Of a DNA stretch of 41,253 bases, positions 25,026 through 32,998 are shown in pieces; within the stretch, counting starts at the first letter, position 1, and every line of letters starts with the position of its first letter. The DNA lies in assembly GCA_002753665.1 (NCBI GenBank), contig PEAP01000019.1:1-41253 (forward strand), written 5' to 3'. This stretch comes from Magnetococcales bacterium DC0425bin3. GTDB lineage: Bacteria; Pseudomonadota; Magnetococcia; Magnetococcales; DC0425bin3. The notes beneath the pieces are model-generated. The model saw only the letters and a program-made list of their open reading frames with translations. It did no database searches and was not told the origin of the DNA. The translations under genes and the position numbers were made by a program.

Positions 25026-27356
25026 GTGATCGCACACGCACCCGTGACTCAGCCCCCTGCCCAACCTGCCACGAAACCAGCGCCCCTTCTGATGGCGGAA
25101 ACGACCCTGGGCCCCCAGCAGCGCATCCGGCCCGGGGCCACCCCGGCCGGCCAGGACGACCAGGGCCAGCCCCTCTGGCATCCCCAGGATGTCGAACCCC
25201 TGCGCAGCCGCAAGGGTTGGCGCCGCAAGGGCCGCCGGGTTCCGGACGAGGCCCTCCCGGTGCGCCAGATCGTCCAGGACAGCGGCCCCCTGGACCTGTT
25301 CGCCCCCGGGCAAACCATCAGCGAACAGCAATACCTGGAATCCCATCGGGACAAGATCACCGCCCTGGCGCGACGCTGGGAAACGAACTGGATTCGGCTC
25401 CAGGAACGCCTGGAGGACTGGCAGACCACCCTGGGGGATCACCCGATCCAGGAAGGGGAGGAACGGCTGCTGGCCCTGTGGGCGGAGCGCAAGGAATTGC
25501 TGGCCCGCCGTGCCGAGCTGACCCATGGCACCGGCCTGCTGAAAATTCCCTTGCCCCAGCCGGATCTGGACCCCTGGCAGGAGGCCGTGGAGCAGTTTCG
25601 GGAGACCCGACTGCGGGCCATCATCACCCAGGACCGGCTGGACGACCCGACCCTGGCCCGGGAAATCGGCCTGGAGCTGGTGGAGCTGGAACGGGACCTG
25701 ACCGACAGCCCGCCGCTGACTCCCTACTGGGAATTCTACAACCGCTTTCTGAAGCGGTTCGAAGCCGCCCGGACCCAACGCAACATCAGCCAGATCACCC
25801 GCATCCGGGAGTTTCATGCCCTGTTTCCGGCCCGGGAAGAAAAACGCCACTTCACCCTGTACCTGGGCCCCACCAATTCCGGCAAGACCTATCAGGCCCT
25901 GCAACGCCTGGCCGGCGCGGAAAACGGGGTCTATCTGGCCCCCCTGCGGCTGCTGGCCCAGGAGGTGGCCCAGACCCTCAACCAATGGGGCATCTTCTGC
26001 AACCTGATGACCGGCGAGGAACGGATCCCGGTACCCGGGGCGCAACACACCGCCTCCACCATCGAGATGCTGCCCCTCCACCAGCATTACGAACTGGCAG
26101 TGATCGACGAAGCCCAAATGCTGGCCGACCCGGATCGGGGCTGGGCCTGGACCCAGGCGATTCTGGGGGTGCGGGCCACGGAAGTCTGTGTGGTGGGCTC
26201 CCCGGAAGTGCAGCCCATTCTCACCCGCCTCCTGGAGCTGACCGGCGAGTCCCTGGAGGTGGTCACCCTGGAGCGGCTCACGCCCCTGCAACTGCTGAAC
26301 AAACCCGTCGGCTCCTTCGACGAACTGGAGCCGGGCACCGCCCTGGTGGCCTTTTCCCGCTCCGATGTGCTGGCCCTCAAGGCGATGCTGGAGCGGGAGA
26401 CCGGTCAACGGGCCGCGGTGGTCTATGGCGCCCTGCCCCCGGAGGTGCGCCGCCAGCAGGCGCGGATGTTCGCCTCCGGGGAGGCCCCCTTCCTGGCCGC
26501 CACCGACGCCATCGGCATGGGCCTCAATCTGCCGATCCGCACCCTGCTGTTCACGGCCGATCGCAAGTTCATCAATCGCCAGGAACACCTGCTGACCCCC
26601 CTGGAGGTCCGTCAGATCGCCGGTCGGGCCGGCCGGTTCGGCCAGAACGAAATCGGGTTTGTCGGCAGTTTCCGCATTCCCATGGCCCATCTGCGGGTGG
26701 CCTTTCACACCCGCCCGGCGCCGGTGCGGCGGGCCTGTCTGGCCCCCAACCTGGACCACCTGCTGGCCATCGCCGAACACCAGGGCCAGCAGCATCCCCG
26801 CCTCGCCCCGCTGCTGACCCTGTTCCTCCAGGCGGTGAAACCCGACCCGACCCTCTACCGGCTGGGGGACCTGGACGACCAGACCCTGCTGGCGCGCATC
26901 ACCGACCGCCACGCCTCTCTGGATCTCGCCACCCGGTTTCTGCTCTCGGCCGCGCCGGTTCCCATCCGCTCGACGTCGGTGGTGGACGGCTTTGCCATCA
27001 TGGTCGCGGCGGTGGCCCGGGAACGGCCCCTGTCCCTGACCGACATCCTGCCCACCACCCAGGGTCCCCGCCATCGCCAGCTCGGCCTCCTGGAGACCGC
27101 CACCCGCATGGTGGATCTTTACTGCTGGCTCCATTATCGTTTTCCAACGATCTTTCCGGACATCGAAGAGGCCATCGCCCTGCGGGGCAACCTCAACGGC
27201 CGCATCGGCCACCTGCTGTCCCGGGTGCGCGAGGAACGCGGCTATTCCCGAACCGGCAGCCCGGACAAGCCGCGGCCCGACCGCAAGGGCAACCGACCCG
27301 CGGGCACGCCCCGCCCCTCCCGCAGCCGCAGACGCCCCCACCCGCGCCAACACTAG
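25026..27356 (+). CDS. SUV3-like DExH RNA helicase
   Basis: A 776-residue helicase. After a helical N-terminal region (1-275) come the Walker A box GPTNSGKT (281-288), GVYLAPLRLLAQEV, and a DEAQ box (361-364). Then come VAFSRSDVLALK, VVYGALPPEVRRQQA, the motif ATDAIGMGLNLPI, and QIAGRAGRF. This motif set, especially GPTNSGKTY and GLNLPI with IAGRAGRFG, is that of mitochondrial SUV3 (SUPV3L1). The last 35 residues are basic and Pro-rich, likely RNA-binding. The GTG start at 25026 has no good ribosome site and an ATG at 25092 is an alternative. It probably acts in RNA turnover; a partner exoribonuclease is not visible nearby. Confidence 0.85.
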   Translation: MIAHAPVTQPPAQPATKPAPLLMAETTLGPQQRIRPGATPAGQDDQGQPLWHPQDVEPLRSRKGWRRKGRRVPDEALPVRQIVQDSGPLDLFAPGQTISEQQYLESHRDKITALARRWETNWIRLQERLEDWQTTLGDHPIQEGEERLLALWAERKELLARRAELTHGTGLLKIPLPQPDLDPWQEAVEQFRETRLRAIITQDRLDDPTLAREIGLELVELERDLTDSPPLTPYWEFYNRFLKRFEAARTQRNISQITRIREFHALFPAREEKRHFTLYLGPTNSGKTYQALQRLAGAENGVYLAPLRLLAQEVAQTLNQWGIFCNLMTGEERIPVPGAQHTASTIEMLPLHQHYELAVIDEAQMLADPDRGWAWTQAILGVRATEVCVVGSPEVQPILTRLLELTGESLEVVTLERLTPLQLLNKPVGSFDELEPGTALVAFSRSDVLALKAMLERETGQRAAVVYGALPPEVRRQQARMFASGEAPFLAATDAIGMGLNLPIRTLLFTADRKFINRQEHLLTPLEVRQIAGRAGRFGQNEIGFVGSFRIPMAHLRVAFHTRPAPVRRACLAPNLDHLLAIAEHQGQQHPRLAPLLTLFLQAVKPDPTLYRLGDLDDQTLLARITDRHASLDLATRFLLSAAPVPIRSTSVVDGFAIMVAAVARERPLSLTDILPTTQGPRHRQLGLLETATRMVDLYCWLHYRFPTIFPDIEEAIALRGNLNGRIGHLLSRVREERGYSRTGSPDKPRPDRKGNRPAGTPRPSRSRRRPHPRQH

Positions 27357-27474
27357 TGCCGACGAACCAACGCGGAAACCATCCGGATCGAAAGGAAAGG
27401 GGCAGGCCCTCCGCCGACCAGCCATCCGTTCCCGGATCCCGGTCGGCGGGGGGAATACCTGCTCCCGCAACTCA

Positions 27475-27508
27475 ACGATAAAAGCCGCTTCCCGGCTTCT
27501 ACGGTAAT
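27475..27508 (+). repeat. Degenerate palindromic repeat, copy 6 (tail only)
   Basis: Only the tail (CGATAAAAGCCGCTTCCCGG to ACGGTAATA) is recognisable; the head upstream is eroded. It lies between the helicase and hdrB. Confidence 0.5.
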
Positions 27509-27526
27509 ACTGCCCGCCTGAGAGGA

Positions 27527-28411
27527 TCAGGCAAACCGTTGCAGCGCGGTGGCGGGCACCACCTGCTGGTTCAGCGCCGCCTGCTCCCAACTGCCACCCC
27601 AGGCCAGGACGAAGAGCTGGGAGTAATACAGGACGGGAATGTTGAACCTGGTGTTGAACATCTTGTTCACCTTGCCCTGGTAGACCTCGACGTTGAGCTG
27701 GCACACCGGGCAGGGGGTGACGATGGCTTCGGCGCCGTTGTCGACGGCGCTCTGCAGGATTTCCTTGATCAGCTTGCAGGCATTCTCGTTCTCGGAAAAG
27801 GCCAGGGCGCCGCCGCAGCAGGCCACCTTTTTGGGAAACGGCACCGCCGTGGCGCCGGTGGCCTCGATCATCCGGTCGAGATACTGGGGATCTTCGAAAT
27901 TATCCCCGCAGACTCCGAACGGCCGGTTGGTCTGGCAGCCCACATAACCGGCCACCTTGAGACCCTTCAGGGGCTTCTTCACCTTGGCCTTGAGCTGGTC
28001 CCAGCCCACGTCCTCGATGAGGACCTCCACCATGTGCCGGGGCTTGAGATGGCCGTCGTAGGTGAGATTGGCCTCCTTGAGGACGGTATCCAACTGGGCC
28101 TTGACCACCGGCTCTTCCTCGATCCGCTCCTGGGTCTCCCGCAGGGCCAGCCAGCAGGCGGCGCAGGTGGCCACTACGTCCTTGCCGGGGCTCTGGGCCT
28201 GGCTGAGGGCGAAGTTGCGGGCCGTCAGGGCCATGCGTGGCAACTGCCCGCCGCCGGCGTAGCCGATGGAGGCCGAGCAGCAGTTCCAGTCGTCGATCTC
28301 CTTGAGTTTGATGCCCAGGATCTCGCACATGTGGTGGACGCTGTTCTCCATGTTGGCCGCGGAGGCCATCTTTTCGGAGCTGCATCCGGGATAGAAACTG
28401 TATTCCTTCAT
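27527..28411 (-). CDS. hdrB: Heterodisulfide reductase subunit B-like (two CCG domains)
   Basis: A 294-residue protein with two complete CCG (Cx33-38CCx34-37CxxC) domains: C10, C44-C45, C83, C86 and C159, C198-C199, C234, C237. Such domains bind the unusual noncubane [4Fe-4S] clusters that handle disulfides in HdrB. GGAGGCCCCCC precedes ATG 28411. It is the last gene of the qmoA-qmoB-hdrC-hdrB cluster, 11 bp after hdrC. In Gram-positive sulfate reducers hdrBC genes replace the membrane subunit qmoC next to qmoAB, and this cluster matches that type. The electron partner here is unproven. Confidence 0.88.
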   Translation of the reverse strand: MKEYSFYPGCSSEKMASAANMENSVHHMCEILGIKLKEIDDWNCCSASIGYAGGGQLPRMALTARNFALSQAQSPGKDVVATCAACWLALRETQERIEEEPVVKAQLDTVLKEANLTYDGHLKPRHMVEVLIEDVGWDQLKAKVKKPLKGLKVAGYVGCQTNRPFGVCGDNFEDPQYLDRMIEATGATAVPFPKKVACCGGALAFSENENACKLIKEILQSAVDNGAEAIVTPCPVCQLNVEVYQGKVNKMFNTRFNIPVLYYSQLFVLAWGGSWEQAALNQQVVPATALQRFA

Positions 28412-28422
28412 GGGGGGCCTCC

Positions 28423-29004
28423 TTACTTCTTTTCCAGTTCAAAGGCTTTGTCGAGCATCTTCTTGAAGCCGTCGTAGCCTTTGATTTTGCCCCGGAAGGG
28501 GATGGGATTGAGCCGCTTGGATTTGAGCATGCCCAGGGCCACGTCCTTCATTTCCAGCACGTTGCTGATGCCGGTGCCGATGCCATCGATGAAGTAGAGA
28601 TGCATGGACAGGGCCGCCTCACCCACCCGTCCGGTCTTGACGATGTTATTCCAGAACACCTTGGTGGCGAAACGGGCGGTGGGCTGGGTGGGCTTCACCT
28701 TGCCGGTCTCCACGGCGTAGCGGGCCAGGCCATGGACGATGTGGGTGATGGGCAAGCCCCGGGGACAGCGCACGATGCAGTTGTAGCAGGAGGTACACAT
28801 CCACATGGCCCCGCTGCCGAGGATCTCCTCCTCCTTGCCGGCCCGCACCCGTTGAAAGATCTCCCGGGGGCCGAATTCCCAGGCGCCCAGCGGCCCCAGG
28901 GGACAGGAGCCGGAACAGACGCCGCACTGCATGCACATCTTGATCCAGTGGCCCATCTCCGCGTTCTTGTACACCTTCCTGGCAAACGAAAGGTTATATG
29001 CCAT
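28423..29004 (-). CDS. hdrC: Heterodisulfide reductase subunit C-like iron-sulfur protein
   Basis: A 193-residue protein with two [4Fe-4S] ferredoxin motifs: C24-x2-C27-x2-C30-x3-C34 and C70-x2-C73-x2-C76-x3-C80. The C-terminal half is helical with no TM segments, so unlike QmoC it has no HdrE-like membrane part. It would pass electrons between QmoAB and HdrB. ATG 29004 follows GGGAG. A long perfect hairpin (29041-29078) separates it from qmoB. Confidence 0.88.
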   Translation of the reverse strand: MAYNLSFARKVYKNAEMGHWIKMCMQCGVCSGSCPLGPLGAWEFGPREIFQRVRAGKEEEILGSGAMWMCTSCYNCIVRCPRGLPITHIVHGLARYAVETGKVKPTQPTARFATKVFWNNIVKTGRVGEAALSMHLYFIDGIGTGISNVLEMKDVALGMLKSKRLNPIPFRGKIKGYDGFKKMLDKAFELEKK

Positions 29005-29040
29005 ATCGAGAACTCCCGATTGAAAAAGTCACTTGCGAGT

Positions 29041-29078
29041 CCGGGGCGGACCGGCCATCCATGGCCGGTCCGCCCCGG
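29041..29078 (-). other. 18-bp perfect inverted repeat between qmoB and hdrC
   Basis: Arms 29041-29058 and 29061-29078 are perfectly complementary (CCGGGGCGGACCGGCCAT). In the minus direction the next T-run (TTTTT, 29024-29028) comes 12 bases after the stem, so it is not a standard terminator. It may cause partial termination or protect the upstream transcript end, setting different levels of QmoAB and HdrCB. Confidence 0.7.
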
Positions 29079-29094
29079 AACAACGGGGGCCGCC

Positions 29095-31305
29095 TCAGAA
29101 TTCCTTGAAGGGATTGGGCCCCAGTTCACTCAGGTCTTCGACGAACTGGTTGATCTTGTCCACGACCACGTTGGCGTCCATGATGTTGACCTCAATCATG
29201 CGCACCCGGGCCGACTCCAATTGCAGGGTCTTGAGGGTTTCGGACACCTTGCTCAGGCGGATTTCCGCCAGGGCCGAGCCCCGCACGTTGTGGCATTGAT
29301 AGTCGTCGCCGTGACGACAGCCCATCAGCAGCACGCCGTCCCAGCCGGAGGACATGGCGTCGGCGATCCACACCAGGCTCATGGATCCCATGCAGCGCAG
29401 CGGAATGACCCGCACATAAGTGGACAGCGGCGTGCGGTTGCGGGCGGCCATGTCCAGGGCCGGATAGGCGTCGTTTTCACAGCAGAACACCAGCACCCGC
29501 GGCTTCTCGTCGTCCTCCTCGGGCATGGTGACTTCCTTGACCATGGAGCCGATCATGTCCACCGAGTAGTTGGCGAAGCTGATGATCTTCTGGGGGCAGG
29601 CCCCCATGCAGGTGCCGCAGCGCCGGCAACGGGTGGGATTGAACAGGGGGTTGCCCTTGTCATCCTCATTGATGGCGCCGAAGGGACATTCCTCCGTGCA
29701 GCGCTTGCACTGGGTGCAGGCCTCCACCCGGAACGACGGATAGCTGAGATCCCCGGCCCGGGGATGCACAGCAGCACCCCGGGCGACGGATTCCACGGCC
29801 TGAATCGCCTTCAGGGCCGCGCCGGAGGCATCGGTCATGGCGGCGGCAATCCCCATGGGACGCCGGGCCGGACCGGCCACATAGATGCCGGTGCGCCGGG
29901 TTTCGTAGGGGAAGCAGATGAAATGGGAGTCGGCGAACCCGTATTTCAGGTTCGGCAGACTGGGTCCCTGCCGGTATTGCAGATTGAGGGTGGTGTGGCT
30001 GGTTTCCGGCCCCGGCTTGACGGGGGCGGGCACGTTGGGATCCTGGGTGTCCAGGTTGGGTTCCATGCCAGTGGCCAGCACCAGCAAATCCACCTGGAGG
30101 GTTTCGGTGCTGCGCAGCAGCTTGTCCTTCACCTCCAGGTCCAGCCCACCGGAACCGGTGGCGACCTTCTGGATGTCGCCCTTGATGAACACCGTTCCGG
30201 CATCCTGGGCGCCGCGGTAGAAATCCTCCATCTGCCCCGGGGTGCGGATTTCCTGGAAGATGACGTAGGCCGAGCCGTCCGCGTAGGCGTCCTGCACATA
30301 GCGGGCCTGCTTCATGGAAGCGATACAGCAGGCCGAGGAGCAGTATTCCAGATGGGCGGCGTCCCGCTGGCCGGCGCACAAGGCGAAGGCCACCCGCTTG
30401 GCCGGCTGACCGTCGGATTTGCGCACGATCTTGCCGGCCTTGGCCATGGCTTCGAATTCCAGGCCGGTGATCACGTCCGGCGAGCTGCCATGGCCCAGAT
30501 GGCCCAGCTTGGCGGGATCGTAGGGCTTGAACCCGGTGGCCACCACCAGGGCGCCCACCCGGCGGTTCTCATCGCCGGAGGGAGTCTTGATGGTGACATC
30601 GAACAGTCCCGGCGCCCCGGCGGTGTTGATGATATCGCCATTGCGGATGACTTCGATGGATTTGAAACCCTCCACCTCGGCAATGAGCTGGCCGATGGGG
30701 TTGGGCTGGGGATCCCGGTAGGGCGGCTTGCTGGCGCTCACCTGATGCATGCCGGCCACATGGCCGCCCAGGGCGTCGCTCTTTTCCACCAGGATGGCCT
30801 TGTAGCCGGCCTTGGCGATCTCCCGGGCCGCGGTGAGCCCGGAAACGCCGCCACCCACCACCAGGATATCCTTGGAGAAACCGGGATCCTGAAACGGCTC
30901 GGGGGCGTTCATCTTCTTGACCCGCATGCAGCCCATGGTCAAATAGTCGCCGGCGGCCATGTTGCGGTCTTCCTCGAAGGTGTCCGCATCCTTCTGATCG
31001 GCCTGCTCGTGGACCCACACCACCAGTTCCCGCAGGCTGACCCGGTCCATGATCCGGGTATCGAACCGGAAGGCCTCCCCCTGTTCCCGGGGCGAGCAGG
31101 CGGCGATCACCAGGGCGTTGACCCCCTCCCCGGTCATGTCCTTTTGGATCAGGGCAAGGCCCTCGGCGCCGCAGAGCATGGCGTGGTTCTTGACCACGGG
31201 GATCTTCTGTTCCTTCTTGGCCACGACTTCGAGAGCGGCGATGTCCAGGGCGTCGCCGATGCCGCAGCCGGTGCAGATGTAACAACCGATTTTCTTGTCA
31301 GCCAT
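29095..31305 (-). CDS. qmoB: QmoB-like flavoprotein (HdrA + MvhD type)
   Basis: A 736-residue cytoplasmic subunit. The N-terminus has a CYICTGCGIGDALD segment, and an FAD-binding Rossmann motif VVGGGVSGLTAA lies about residue 150. Two [4Fe-4S] motifs (CTQCKRCTEECPFGAI and CRRCGTCMGACPQKI) lie around 550-590. The last 140 residues are an MvhD-like domain with Cys in VFCCEND, LRCMGS, MGCRHGDDYQC. This is the QmoB layout of quinone-interacting oxidoreductases. The AAGGATAA ribosome site overlaps the qmoA stop codon 6 bp upstream. No aprAB is nearby. Confidence 0.88.
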   Translation of the reverse strand: MADKKIGCYICTGCGIGDALDIAALEVVAKKEQKIPVVKNHAMLCGAEGLALIQKDMTGEGVNALVIAACSPREQGEAFRFDTRIMDRVSLRELVVWVHEQADQKDADTFEEDRNMAAGDYLTMGCMRVKKMNAPEPFQDPGFSKDILVVGGGVSGLTAAREIAKAGYKAILVEKSDALGGHVAGMHQVSASKPPYRDPQPNPIGQLIAEVEGFKSIEVIRNGDIINTAGAPGLFDVTIKTPSGDENRRVGALVVATGFKPYDPAKLGHLGHGSSPDVITGLEFEAMAKAGKIVRKSDGQPAKRVAFALCAGQRDAAHLEYCSSACCIASMKQARYVQDAYADGSAYVIFQEIRTPGQMEDFYRGAQDAGTVFIKGDIQKVATGSGGLDLEVKDKLLRSTETLQVDLLVLATGMEPNLDTQDPNVPAPVKPGPETSHTTLNLQYRQGPSLPNLKYGFADSHFICFPYETRRTGIYVAGPARRPMGIAAAMTDASGAALKAIQAVESVARGAAVHPRAGDLSYPSFRVEACTQCKRCTEECPFGAINEDDKGNPLFNPTRCRRCGTCMGACPQKIISFANYSVDMIGSMVKEVTMPEEDDEKPRVLVFCCENDAYPALDMAARNRTPLSTYVRVIPLRCMGSMSLVWIADAMSSGWDGVLLMGCRHGDDYQCHNVRGSALAEIRLSKVSETLKTLQLESARVRMIEVNIMDANVVVDKINQFVEDLSELGPNPFKEF

Positions 31306-31311
31306 CGCCGC

Positions 31312-32583
31312 TTATCCTTTCACCTGGGCCAAAGCCTGAATCGCCTTGAGGGCCGCCGCCGTGCCGGACTGTACCGCGCCGGCCACGTCCAGGGGACCCG
31401 CCGCGCAGCCGACGGCGATGATGCCGCCGCCGTCATTGACCACGAAGCCGTAGTCGTCGGTGGGGACGTTGGCCGCCGGCACCGGTTGCAGGGCAGCATT
31501 GGGTTCCATGCCGGTGGCCAGCACTACCAGATCGAACTCCCGCCGGTAACGCACGCCGGTCAGGGTGTCCTCGCCGATGACGATGGGGTTCTTGTTGGCC
31601 GGGTTTTCCTCGATACGGGCCGGTTTGGACTTGACCCATTCCACCTTGGGATCGGCCTCGATCTTCTTCTGGAACGCCTCGTAGCGATCCATGGCCCGCA
31701 GGTCGATGTAAAAGAGGGTCACCTGGGCGTCGGGGTACTGCTCCCGCACATAGGTGGCCTGCTTCATGGAAGCCAGGCAACAAATCCGGGAGCAGAACGG
31801 CAGGTAGTTGTGATCCCGCGATCCGGCGCACTGGATGAAGGCCACGCTGGCCGGCGCCTGGCCGTCCGATGGCCGCTGAATCTTGCCACCGGTGGGGCCG
31901 TAGGCCGAACTCATGCGCTCGAAGCGCATGTTGGTGGTGACGTTGGCGTTGCTGCCGAAACCGTAGGGACGGATCTTGGCGGCATCATAGGGCTGCCACC
32001 CGGTGGCCCAGATCACCGCGCCCACGGTCAGGTCCACCATCTGGGGCTGCATGTCCGGCTCGATGGCCCCCACCGGACAGACCGCCACCAGCTTCTTGGC
32101 GGCGTCGGTCTTGGCGAACTCGGCATCCATCACGAAACGGTTGGGAAAGGCCATATCGTGGCTGTTGTGGATCGCCTTGAGCTTGCCCAGGCCGAAGTTG
32201 AACGGATTGGCGATTTCCACCTCACAGGCCTTGGCGCAATCGCCGCAGGCGGTGCATTTGTCGTTCACATAGCGCGGGTTGCGGCGCAGCCGAACCTGGT
32301 AGTTTCCGGCGGAACCCTCCACCTTCTCCACCTCGGTCAGGGTATGGAACGTCACCCGCGGATTGTTGCGAATCCGCTGGAAATTGATTTCAAGGCCGCA
32401 GGTAGGGCTGCACAGCTTGGGGAAATACTTGTGATGCTGTGCCACGCGACCGCCCAGGTAGGGATTCTTTTCCACCAGAATCACTTCGTAGCCCACCTCG
32501 GCGGCCTCCAGGGCGGCCGTCAGTCCGCTTATTCCGCCGCCGACGACCAGGATCGTTTTGTGTGCGGCGTTGCCACTCGTCAT
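31312..32583 (-). CDS. qmoA: QmoA-like flavoprotein (HdrA type)
   Basis: A 423-residue subunit. The FAD motif is VVGGGISGLTAALEAAEVG followed by LVEKNPYLGGRVAQ, and the QmoA-specific KLCSPTCGLEINFQRI (C58, C62). One [4Fe-4S] motif follows: C110-x2-C113-x2-C116-x3-C120. A second flavin-related segment IQCAGSRDH and the C-terminal VGCAAGPLDVAGAVQSG complete the HdrA-like fold. A strong GGAGGTGA site precedes ATG 32583. It is the first gene of the cluster. In sulfate reducers and sulfur oxidisers Qmo links the quinone pool and AprAB. Confidence 0.9.
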   Translation of the reverse strand: MTSGNAAHKTILVVGGGISGLTAALEAAEVGYEVILVEKNPYLGGRVAQHHKYFPKLCSPTCGLEINFQRIRNNPRVTFHTLTEVEKVEGSAGNYQVRLRRNPRYVNDKCTACGDCAKACEVEIANPFNFGLGKLKAIHNSHDMAFPNRFVMDAEFAKTDAAKKLVAVCPVGAIEPDMQPQMVDLTVGAVIWATGWQPYDAAKIRPYGFGSNANVTTNMRFERMSSAYGPTGGKIQRPSDGQAPASVAFIQCAGSRDHNYLPFCSRICCLASMKQATYVREQYPDAQVTLFYIDLRAMDRYEAFQKKIEADPKVEWVKSKPARIEENPANKNPIVIGEDTLTGVRYRREFDLVVLATGMEPNAALQPVPAANVPTDDYGFVVNDGGGIIAVGCAAGPLDVAGAVQSGTAAALKAIQALAQVKG

Positions 32584-32649
32584 GTTTCACCTCCGAGAGG
32601 ATTGATGGGAAGGCTTCACCCGTTCGGAATCGGATCAAATGAAGTCAAC

Positions 32650-32800
32650 TTGGATGGATGGGGGAAGCCTCCCTCCACCCTCCACCGCTGATTGGATGGA
32701 TGGGGGAAGCCTCCCTCCACCCTCCACCGCTGATTGGATGGATGGGGGAAGCCTCCCTCCACCCTCCACCGCTGAAAATTGCTGCGCGATTTTCAGCGGC
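32650..32800 (+). repeat. Triplicated 42-bp repeat head with palindromic tail, copy 7
   Basis: Three perfect 42-bp tandem units (32650-32691, 32692-32733, 32734-32775), each TTGGATGGATGGGGGAAGCC to CCGCTGA. The last continues into the tail, an 11-bp perfect stem (32769-32779 and 32789-32799). It lies in the predicted 5' leader of the qmo transcript. Confidence 0.95.
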
Positions 32801-32859
32801 AGGATTGGAAAAACGGATCAAAGACCGGCTTATATTCTCATTTTCTAAAACGATTACGG

Positions 32860-32888
32860 ATTCTAAAGTCCCCCTGGGGTCTCTTCAA
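32860..32888 (-). promoter_or_regulatory. Candidate promoter of the qmo-hdr operon
   Basis: Reading the minus strand: TTGAAG (32888-32883), 17-bp spacer, TAGAAT (32865-32860). This would give a leader of about 270 nt that includes the triplicated repeat. Confidence 0.6.
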
Positions 32889-32935
32889 CAAGAAATCCCT
32901 CTTTGACCACATAAAAAATTTTTCTGCGTCGCGAC

Positions 32936-32964
32936 TTGGCCGACATTGAATGTCTCTGTATACT
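32936..32964 (+). promoter_or_regulatory. Candidate promoter of the M16C peptidase gene
   Basis: TTGGCC (32936-32941), 17-bp spacer, TATACT (32959-32964). An AT tract ATAAAAAATTTTT (32911-32923) lies upstream as a possible UP element. The transcript would start about 28 bp before ATG 32999. Confidence 0.65.
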
Positions 32965-32998
32965 GAGATGTTTCACCAACGTCGTGGACAAACCTCAC

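Noticed and set aside
25217-27481. A 754-codon open frame overlapping the SUV3-like gene
   Set aside because: Pro/Gly-rich translation without motifs; the SUV3-like frame has the full helicase motif set.
28600-32691. A 1363-codon open frame antisense to qmoA, qmoB and hdrC
   Set aside because: The minus-strand frames carry clear Fe-S and FAD motifs; the antisense frame is Gly/His/Leu-rich without domains, as expected from GC-rich codon bias.
32650-32775. CRISPR-like array of three repeats
   Set aside because: The 42-bp units are directly adjacent with no spacers, and the same unit occurs singly elsewhere with a palindromic tail.
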